A stretch of 64,000 nt of DNA from Pachysolen tannophilus NRRL Y-2460 (Eukaryota; Ascomycota; Pichiomycetes; Alaninales; Pachysolenaceae), in contig KV454015.1 of assembly GCA_001661245.1 (NCBI GenBank), forward strand, positions 120,639 through 184,638. The letters run 5' to 3'. Numbering within the stretch: position 1 is the stretch's first letter; every line of letters begins with the position of its first letter. The notes under the pieces are model-generated. The model was not told where the DNA came from. It saw nothing but the letters and a program-made list of their open reading frames with translations, and made no database searches. This document shows, piece after piece, positions 57,086 to 64,000 of the stretch. The translations under genes were made by a program, and so were the position numbers.

Positions 57086-57583
57086 ACAGCGTTCATTTTG
57101 TTGTCAAAGGTTGGGAGTGAAGTTTTTCTTTTTCTTTTTTTTTTTTTTTTTATACAATTGAAAAAAAAAAAGTTGGAGAATGTTGTATGTGTTTTTTTAT
57201 AGCAATTAATAAAAACGGCTTATATTAAAAAAAAAAAAAAAAAAAAGGAAGATTAAAATAATCTTGAAGTTAATATATAAATACTCATCATTGTAGATTT
57301 CATTTATTCATACAATTTAAAATTCATATCAACAATCTGTTAAGAGTTGATTTTGGTTCTTCTTTTAAATTTGAATAATTCATTGGTCGTGTAACTTTAT
57401 CTTAACCATTTCTTTGGTATTAAAGATTATACCCCGTATTAAAGAAGTACATAATATATATATATATATTTAAAATTATAATTTATGTTCTGTTTATAGT
57501 TATAGTATTCTTTGAATTAGGTTAATTTATCGGCAAGAGAATAGTATTTTAAAGTGTGAAGTTTGGTTTTTTTTGCGGGTTTT
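57086..57583. other. Intergenic region RPL26 / PFK26-like gene
   Basis: The RPL26 3' flank has T- and A-runs (57130-57245). The promoter of the next gene holds GGTCGTGT at 57385-57392 (192 bp before ATG) and a TA repeat near 57451-57470. Confidence 0.6.
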
Positions 57584-59215
57584 ATGGGTGGTAATAAAAT
57601 GCCTGAAAATATAGTGACGGAAAGTTCTGGTCGTTCGGAACCGTTGGGCGATGATACATCAATTCAACCACCTCAACAACCAGGTAATTATATGGCAAGA
57701 GTTAAGTCAAGATGGTCAAATCCATTTTCAGAGAGTCATAATGATGCTGATGATAAAAAAATTAGTGGTGGAAGTGGAGAGAATATTGAAAGAGATTTGA
57801 AAAAAAGGAGGATAAGTAATAGTGATTTTGATGCTATTCATCAAGAAGTTTCTTCAGATTTTATTTCTCCAGCACAATTATATTCTACTGAGAGTGGTAG
57901 GTTATTTCATGCTGGACAATTATGCATTGCACTTTGTGGGTTACCTGCTCGTGGTAAGACTCATTTATCAGTTTCTTTATGTCGGTATTTAAGATGGCTT
58001 GGTGTAAAAGCTAAGATTTTCCATCTTGGAGATTATAGAAGATCATATTGTGAAAAAAAAAATATTTCACAAACTTTTTGGAATCCATTAGAGAATCTGA
58101 ATGAAAGAGAAGAGATTGTAAATGAGTGTATTAGTGATATAGCAAGTTATTTTGAAAATGATAAAGGTCAAGTTGTTATTTATGATGCTATAAATGCTTT
58201 ATCAAAGGATAGATTAGATTTCCATTCTTTATTAACTGAAAAAGATGTTAAAGTTTTATTTATTGAATCAATTGTTACTGATGAACGATTATTACATAAG
58301 AATGTTTCAGATGCTTCAAAATCCCCTGATTATGAAAATTGGGATCCTGAAAAGGCAACAGAAAATTATATTTCAAGAATTAAAATAATATCACCAATAT
58401 ATCAAGAAATGAATGAACCAGAATTGACATATATTAAATTTATTAATTTTGGTGAAAATATTGTAATAAATAATGATAAATTTGGATTTTTAGTTAAAAA
58501 AATTGTTTTCTTTTTAATGAATTCAAGAATTAAAAGTGGATCTGTTTTTTTTGCAAGATGTTCAAATAATAAACTTAAATTTAAAAGTGATCCACCATTA
58601 GATGAAAAGGGAAGTGAATATTTTAAAAAATTAAATAAAACTTTATTAGATTATATATCAAAGAGTAAAGGTGATAATTTTTATCAAAATATTCCAATTA
58701 AATCAGCTTCTAAAAATGAAAAACAACCACCAATTGGATTTGATGGACAACATGAAAATGATTTTGTTGTTTGGACTTCAACACGACTTAGAACTATACA
58801 AGCTTCACAATCATTTACTAAATTAGGAATTAAAACAAGAGAAAGAACTCAATTAACTCAAAAAAATCCTGGTGATGTTGAAGGTCTTACAGATGAAGAG
58901 ATTAAAGAAAAATATCCAGAAGATTATGAAAAACATCAACAAGATCCTTATCATCATAGGTATGGCCGTGCAGAATCTTATCATGATTTAGCAGTGAAAA
59001 TTGAACCTTTAATCTTGGAAATGGAAAGAATGAGTGGAGATATTTTAATTATTGCAGATGAAACTGTTATTAGAGTTTTTTATGGATATTTAATGGCTTG
59101 TTCATGTAATGAAATTCCATTTTTAGAATTCCCACAAAATGAAATTGTACAAATTCAATATAATGCATATTCTAATATTGCAAAGAGAATTACCATTGAA
59201 GGAGTAGATCCATAG
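57584..59215 (+). CDS. PFK26: 6-phosphofructo-2-kinase with inactive phosphatase domain
   Basis: Bifunctional-family enzyme making fructose 2,6-bisphosphate, the activator of phosphofructokinase. The 543-residue protein has a disordered N-terminus, then the kinase domain (about 110-315) with P-loop GLPARGKT (119-126), YLRWLGVKAKIFHLGDYRR, and YDAINALSKDR. The C-terminal histidine-phosphatase fold is present in outline (ARCSNN, DEKGSEYF, WTSTRLRTIQ, AESYHDLAVKIEP) but the catalytic RHG is RCS (Cys326) and the second His is Asp492 in IADETVIR. It should therefore act only as a kinase, as S. cerevisiae Pfk26 does. Start is ATG 57584 (MGGNK); the upstream TTG at 57563 is rejected. Confidence 0.88.
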   Translation: MGGNKMPENIVTESSGRSEPLGDDTSIQPPQQPGNYMARVKSRWSNPFSESHNDADDKKISGGSGENIERDLKKRRISNSDFDAIHQEVSSDFISPAQLYSTESGRLFHAGQLCIALCGLPARGKTHLSVSLCRYLRWLGVKAKIFHLGDYRRSYCEKKNISQTFWNPLENLNEREEIVNECISDIASYFENDKGQVVIYDAINALSKDRLDFHSLLTEKDVKVLFIESIVTDERLLHKNVSDASKSPDYENWDPEKATENYISRIKIISPIYQEMNEPELTYIKFINFGENIVINNDKFGFLVKKIVFFLMNSRIKSGSVFFARCSNNKLKFKSDPPLDEKGSEYFKKLNKTLLDYISKSKGDNFYQNIPIKSASKNEKQPPIGFDGQHENDFVVWTSTRLRTIQASQSFTKLGIKTRERTQLTQKNPGDVEGLTDEEIKEKYPEDYEKHQQDPYHHRYGRAESYHDLAVKIEPLILEMERMSGDILIIADETVIRVFYGYLMACSCNEIPFLEFPQNEIVQIQYNAYSNIAKRITIEGVDP

Positions 59216-59236
59216 GATCCTATGGACCTTTTATTA

Positions 59237-59247
<11 letters not shown>

Positions 59248-59275
<28 letters not shown>
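59248..59275. repeat. TA dinucleotide microsatellite
   Basis: About 14 TA units in the 188 bp between the convergent PFK26-like and CAX4 stop codons. A 22-base T-run follows near 59378. Confidence 0.85.
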
Positions 59276-59280
<5 letters not shown>

Positions 59281-59369
59281 CATTTCAAAATTATTACTTT
59301 TTTTTTTGTATACATTAAAAATTTTATTAAACACTTACCTAGATCATTCATTACATCTATTACCATTAT

Positions 59370-59401
<32 letters not shown>

Positions 59402-59403
59402 CT

Positions 59404-60132
59404 CTATTCTATTTTATTACATCGTTTAGCCTTTCTTTGATGCCATAAATCATATTCCAGTTTAAAACTTAATGGACATTCATAACAACTATCTTTAATA
59501 TAAAATTTTTGTAAAAAATTCCAATTAACAATCCATCTAATAATTCCAATATCTCTTGCAATACAAACTATTAAAAAATAACAACTTCCTAAAAAACAAC
59601 CAAATATTACACCAACTAAAGTTTGTTCAATAGTATGATACATTAAATAAATTCTTGAAAATACAACACCAATAGAGCAAATTATAAATATAAAACATAA
59701 ATAAAATTTATTCAATTTATTTAAATTTGGCCATTGATAAATAATTTTTAATAAAAAATAACAACAAAAAAATCCCATAAATTGTGAATGAGCACTTGGC
59801 ATACCATATTCTAAACTTTTATTTAAACTTCCAGTATTAATCGTACCATTAGCTTTAAATATTCCAACTGATAAAAATTCAGGTCTTGGTCTTTCTTGTT
59901 TAATTAAATGTTTAATAATATTATTAATTATATCATTTATAACTTGTCCAAATGCAATAATAACAGGTTCAATTTCCCTTGTTATTAAAAACCAAGAAAA
60001 ATAAAAAATTAAAATTTCTATAGGGAGTAATGAAAAAATTGCTGATATTAAAGAAATTGGATCAGATGGATTATATAAAACATAAGTATGATCAAATGGA
60101 ATTGGTTCATACAGTATCGTCGAGACCCCCAT
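59404..60132 (-). CDS. CAX4: Dolichyl pyrophosphate phosphatase Cax4
   Basis: ER PAP2-superfamily phosphatase that recycles dolichyl pyrophosphate released by oligosaccharyltransferase in N-glycosylation. The 242-residue protein has the three PAP2 motifs: KHLIKQERPRP (motif 1, KxxxxxxRP), GMPSAHSQF (PSGH-type motif 2) and SRIYLMYHTIEQ (motif 3, SRxxxxxH). About five hydrophobic segments surround them. The start VSTILYEPIPFDHTYVLYNPSDPIS and the length match Cax4 (239). Start ATG 60132. The gene diverges from KAP95 across a 967-bp region rich in GTCGTG elements. Confidence 0.93.
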   Translation of the reverse strand: MGVSTILYEPIPFDHTYVLYNPSDPISLISAIFSLLPIEILIFYFSWFLITREIEPVIIAFGQVINDIINNIIKHLIKQERPRPEFLSVGIFKANGTINTGSLNKSLEYGMPSAHSQFMGFFCCYFLLKIIYQWPNLNKLNKFYLCFIFIICSIGVVFSRIYLMYHTIEQTLVGVIFGCFLGSCYFLIVCIARDIGIIRWIVNWNFLQKFYIKDSCYECPLSFKLEYDLWHQRKAKRCNKIE

Positions 60133-61099
60133 GTTTTCAAAATAATTAAGTAAAAAAAAAAGAAAAAAAAAGAAAAAAGTTTCACCTCCCCCCTTTCTCC
60201 ACGGTAAAAAAGTATTACAACTTTTTGTACAATATACTCATTCAATTAAATAATATTTTTTTATCAATAATAACAATAATAAAATAGAAAACAAAGAAAT
60301 TAAACGTTATAAAAAAAAAAATAGGGTCGTGTCAAAAACAAACAAATCAGTATTATTAGTGACACGACAGGTATACTAGTTCTGCCAAAACAAGAGTTTG
60401 TTTGTTTTTTGCGCTTGAGTTTAAGTTCTGTCATCCTTATTGCTATTGCTATTGACACGCTTTATTGAAAGAAAAAAAGAAAAAAAAACTTAGGTCGTGT
60501 TTCCAAATCCCAGAAAATCCGTTTTTGGCTAATTGCAATAGAAACAAACGTCGTGTTTCCCATGAACAAAAAAAAAAAAAAAAAAAAGAAAGAATATGAA
60601 ACAGAGTCGTGGATACAAATTGCAAACATCCCCATAAAGTATACTGACCCGTGGTTTTGGAAAAGAAAAAAAAAATTTTTGTTTGTTTTGTTTTGGCAGA
60701 CACATCTCGCCCGTTCGAAATGAAAACAATTTTTATTTTTTTTTGTATGATCTATAAGAAATCTAAATAGTAATATATAACAATATTTATATTAATTATT
60801 TATTTTTTTCCATCATTTTAATATATTGCTCTTATTCTTTATTTATAGATAATTGAACTTTGAGGGTCAATCATTTTTATAAGAGCTAAAAAGAGAGAAA
60901 GAGAGAATAAAGATAGAAAAAGAAAAAAAATAAAAATAAATTAAAAAAAAAAGGTATTTTTTGTTTTATATTTTAAAAGTACCAAAAAAAACAGTTTTGT
61001 TAGTATAGATTTATAATATATATATATATTATAAATATATATATATATATATATTTATATGTATATATTGTTTTTTGAATTGAACAGCGGGAAGTGAAC
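60133..61099. other. Divergent promoter region CAX4 / KAP95
   Basis: Contains five GTCGTG elements (60325-60612), a matched inverted pair TCTGCCAAAACAA / TTGTTTTGGCAGA (60381-60393 and 60688-60700), A-runs, and TA repeats at about 61016-61056 just before KAP95. No convincing ORF. Confidence 0.75.
60325..60700. repeat. Nest of short inverted repeats around GTCGTG
   Basis: GTCGTGTC at 60326-60333 is mirrored by GACACGAC at 60361-60368. CAAAAACAAACAAA (60333-60346) is mirrored by a GTTTGTTTGTTTTTT-type run (60396-60410). TCTGCCAAAACAA (60381-60393) is mirrored exactly at 60688-60700. GTCGTGTTTCC occurs directly twice (60494-60504, 60550-60560). Confidence 0.8.
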
Positions 61100-63709
61100 A
61101 TGAATATCAGTAATATTTTGGAGACGGCGATATTGAGTCCGGATCCAGTAAAGAGAAATGAAGCTGAACGTCAATTAGAAGATGCTGCTATAAATCATTT
61201 TGTAACTTATTTAGGGTTATTAATTGAAGTTTTAGCTAATGAATCTGAAAAGACAGAAGTTAGAATGTTAGCAGGTATTCAATTGAAAAATCAATTTACT
61301 TCAAAAGATCAGAAAAAAAAATTGGAACAAATTGAAAGATGGATATCATTAGATAATTCTGCAAAACAAAAAATTAAAGAAATTTCTTTAAAATCATTAT
61401 TAACCGCTGATGAACGTGTTGCAAATTCTGGTGCTCAATTGGTTGCAGCTATAGCAGATATTGAATTACCAAGAAATGAATGGCCACAATTATTACCAAT
61501 AATAGTGGAAAATACAAAAACTGAACAACCAGTAAATGTTAAACGTGCATCATTACTTACAATTGGTTATATTTGTGAAACTCTGGATCCAACAAATCAA
61601 AATATTGTTAGTCAAGCAAATGGAATTTTAATTGCAATTGTTCAAGGAGCTCAATCTTCAGAACCTTCTGTTAAAGTAAGATTAACCGCTATAAATGCTT
61701 TAGTTAATTCATTAGAATTTATTAGATTTAATTTTGAAAGAGAAGGTGAAAGAAATTATATAATGCAAGTTGTTTGTGAAGCAACTCAAGCTGATGATAC
61801 TGAATTACAAGCAAGTGCATTTGGGGCTTTAGCTAAAATAATGAGTTTATATTATCATTATATGAGTGTTTATATGGAAAGAGCATTATATGGATTAACT
61901 GTATCTGGTATGCAAAGTCAAGATGAAAAAGTTTCATGTATGGCTGTAGAATTTTGGTCAACTGTTTGTGAAGAAGAATTAGAAATTGCATTACAAAAAG
62001 AAGAATATGCAGAAAGTATATCAACTGAAAATCCAGAATTAATTTCTTATAATTTTGCCTTGGTAGCAATTCAAGATGTTTTACCAACTTTATTAACTTT
62101 ATTAACAAGACAAAATGAAGATCCTGAAGATGAATCTTGGACAGTTGCTATGGCTGCAGGTGCTTGTTTAACTTTATTTGCTCAAAATACTCAAAATTAT
62201 GTAGTACAACCAACTTTACAATTTGTTGAACAACATATTGGTTCAAATAGTTGGAGAGATAGAGAAGCTGCAGTAATGGCATTTGGTTCTATATTAGATG
62301 GTCCTGATAGAGAACAGTTAAAACATTTGATTTCTCAAGCTTTAACTCCAATCTTGAATTTAATTAAAGATGAATATTTACAAGTTAAGGAAACTGTTGC
62401 TTGGTGTCTTGGAAGAATTGCAGATTTAGTTGTTGATGCAATAGATATTAATACACAATTGCCAAATGTAATCCAGGCATTATTAATTGGATTACAAGAT
62501 CATCCAAAAGTTTCAACAAATTGTTGTTGGACATTGATGAACTTGGTAGAACAATTATGTTCAAATGGTGTTCAAGAACAAACTACTGCAATGTCTCAAT
62601 ATTATGAAACTATTGTTCCAGTATTGATTCAATTAAGTGGTAGAGGTGATAATGAATATTCTTCAAGAGCTTCAGCTTATGAGGCATTATCTACTATGGT
62701 CTTGTACAGTTCTCTGGATGTTATGCCAATAGTTAATCAAATTGCTTCAGAAGCTTTGACAAGATTGGATGCAACAATTGGTATGCAATCACAAGTTCAA
62801 ACTTCAGAAGATAAAGCCAATTTAGGTGAATTACAAACTAATATTTTATCTTTGTTAACTAATGTTATTAGAAGAGCTGGTAAAGATGTTATTTCTGTTT
62901 CAGATAATTTGATGGAAATGTTTTTAAGATTATTACAAGCACAAGAACCAAATTCTATCATAGAAGAAGATATATTTATTGGTATAAGTGCTGTAGCTGA
63001 TGCAATTGATAAAAATTTTATGAAATATATGGAACTGTTTTTACCTTATTTAACAAAGGCTTTAGAAAATACTGAATCTCCTATTTGTGAAACTGCTGTT
63101 GGTTTGGTTGCAGATATTTCTCATTCTTTAGGTGATTCAATAATACCATATTGTCAAGGTCTTATGAATATTTTGGGAAGCAATTTAAACCGTCCAGATG
63201 TTAAAAGGGAATTAAGACCAGTCATATTATCTTGTTTTGGTGATATTGCATCTTCAATTGGGAAAGAATTTATTCAATATTTGGATGTTGTTATGAATAT
63301 TTGTAACCAAGCACAGAATTTACAACCATCAGATAGTTCAATTGAAACTCTTGATTACGTATTAACTTTGAAAGAATCAGTTTTGGATGCCTATGTTGGT
63401 ATTATCGCTGGGTTACATGATGATCCACAATCAATTTTAAAATATGTTCCTCAGATTTTCCAATTCTTATTGTTATTATACACCGATATCAACATGATCT
63501 CTTCTGATAATACTTCAAGATCTGCCGTTGGTATGATCGGTGATTTAGCATCTATGTTTCCAAATGGTGATATCAAAGATGCATATCGTCAAGAATGGGT
63601 CACTGATCTCATTAAAAGAACTAGATCAAATAACAACTTTAGTCAACAAACTAAAGAAACTGCAAGATGGGCAAGAGATCAACAGAAGAAACAACTTGCT
63701 ATACCATAA
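61100..63709 (+). CDS. KAP95: Importin beta (karyopherin beta 1)
   Basis: Nuclear import receptor that carries Srp1-bound cargo through the pore and releases it on binding Ran-GTP. The 869-residue HEAT-repeat protein matches S. cerevisiae Kap95 along its length: NEAERQLEDAA and LAGIQLKNQ near the N-terminus, GERNYIMQVVCEATQADD, KIMSLYYHYM, the acidic loop RQNEDPEDESW (Ran/IBB contact), WRDREAAVMAFGSILDGP, VKETVAWCLGRIADLV, and the end WVTDLIKRTRSN with KETARWARDQQKKQL. Start is ATG 61100 (MNISNILE); the in-frame GTG at 61094 is rejected. CTG codons at 61583, 62714 and 63035 stand at Ala, Lys or Thr/Ala positions of relatives. Confidence 0.97.
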   Translation: MNISNILETAILSPDPVKRNEAERQLEDAAINHFVTYLGLLIEVLANESEKTEVRMLAGIQLKNQFTSKDQKKKLEQIERWISLDNSAKQKIKEISLKSLLTADERVANSGAQLVAAIADIELPRNEWPQLLPIIVENTKTEQPVNVKRASLLTIGYICETLDPTNQNIVSQANGILIAIVQGAQSSEPSVKVRLTAINALVNSLEFIRFNFEREGERNYIMQVVCEATQADDTELQASAFGALAKIMSLYYHYMSVYMERALYGLTVSGMQSQDEKVSCMAVEFWSTVCEEELEIALQKEEYAESISTENPELISYNFALVAIQDVLPTLLTLLTRQNEDPEDESWTVAMAAGACLTLFAQNTQNYVVQPTLQFVEQHIGSNSWRDREAAVMAFGSILDGPDREQLKHLISQALTPILNLIKDEYLQVKETVAWCLGRIADLVVDAIDINTQLPNVIQALLIGLQDHPKVSTNCCWTLMNLVEQLCSNGVQEQTTAMSQYYETIVPVLIQLSGRGDNEYSSRASAYEALSTMVLYSSLDVMPIVNQIASEALTRLDATIGMQSQVQTSEDKANLGELQTNILSLLTNVIRRAGKDVISVSDNLMEMFLRLLQAQEPNSIIEEDIFIGISAVADAIDKNFMKYMELFLPYLTKALENTESPICETAVGLVADISHSLGDSIIPYCQGLMNILGSNLNRPDVKRELRPVILSCFGDIASSIGKEFIQYLDVVMNICNQAQNLQPSDSSIETLDYVLTLKESVLDAYVGIIAGLHDDPQSILKYVPQIFQFLLLLYTDINMISSDNTSRSAVGMIGDLASMFPNGDIKDAYRQEWVTDLIKRTRSNNNFSQQTKETARWARDQQKKQLAIP

Positions 63710-64000
63710 GAATACAGAAAGAGAAGAAGCAAGCAACAACAAAAAAATTATTTGTTTTAGATTTTTGTTGACTACTTATATTTTGTTCTTTCGTTCCAAC
63801 TTTTAAATCATAAAATTTGAAATTATTCTTTTATCATTAAAAGCAAATAAAATCAAAGAAAGAAAAAAAAAATAATTCAAAAGAAGGAATAAACTTAAAG
63901 AAAGAAACGAAGTTCAAACTTCACAATTTTTTTAATGCTTGTGGTAAAGTTTATTTGAATTTTATCTTTTATGTGTGCTTTTTTTTTTTTTNTTTTTTTT
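63710..64000. other. KAP95 3' flank to window edge
   Basis: 291 bp of A+T-rich sequence ending in a T-run with a single N at 63992. No further gene visible. Confidence 0.6.

Noticed and set aside
59222-59440. 72-codon ORF after the PFK26-like gene
   Set aside because: It is translated from TA and T runs and overlaps the convergent CAX4 3' end.
60449-60729. Two overlapping minus-strand ORFs of 66-84 codons
   Set aside because: They are Phe/Lys-rich products of A/T homopolymers within the repeat-rich CAX4-KAP95 promoter.

Overview
The window is nuclear DNA of a budding yeast (Saccharomycotina). It is about 70% A+T by eye, with dense, mostly intron-poor genes, short spliceosomal introns (GTAAGT or GTAAAT donors, TACTAAC-type branch points), polymerase III tRNA genes with T-run terminators, and many homopolymer and TA tracts. 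CTG codons are rare. In several conserved proteins (RPN7, KAP95, GET4, FKS1, a GAS-family enzyme) they sit where relatives have Ala, Thr, Asn, Lys or Gln rather than Leu. This points to a CUG-reassigned lineage, most likely the CUG-Ser1 (Candida/Debaryomycetaceae) clade. The species cannot be named from this window. Two assembly gaps (4758-5574 and 39789-40278) and two single N bases are present.

Layout, left to right. 0.5-9 kb: HXK2 (with an intron after codon 13), RPN7, a gap, SWT1, and a NEJ1/XLF-like gene. 9-19.5 kb: SEY1, GET4, a DDP1-type Nudix hydrolase, a WDR70-like WD protein, an F-box protein, an unknown 195-residue protein and CAK1. 19.8-27.9 kb: GYP8, SPT8, tRNA-Arg(UCU), NAF1 and a WW-domain protein. 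29-39 kb: a FIG1-like membrane protein, PKR1, a small spliced MAPR/cytochrome-b5-like protein, a large low-complexity coiled-coil protein and STO1/CBP80. 39-49 kb: a gap, then the glucan synthase FKS1 followed in the same direction by a GAS/PHR glucanosyltransferase that carries a one-base frameshift. 49-64 kb: TIM21, tRNA-Arg(CCG), RRN5, SLS1, RPL26 (spliced), a 6-phosphofructo-2-kinase with a dead phosphatase half, CAX4 and KAP95.

The genes are ordinary eukaryotic housekeeping genes rather than one pathway. The one clear local functional pairing is FKS1 (makes beta-1,3-glucan) beside a GAS/PHR enzyme (remodels it). I see no transposon, CRISPR array, virus-derived sequence or horizontally acquired island. 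The least explained signals are non-coding. An 8-base motif, GGTCGTG(T/G), recurs about 150-230 bp upstream of start codons. A 400-bp nest of inverted repeats around that motif lies between CAX4 and KAP95. The RPL26 promoter combines a TTAGGGTTTAGGG (Tbf1-type) site with an array of GGTGTA (telomere/Rap1-like) units.
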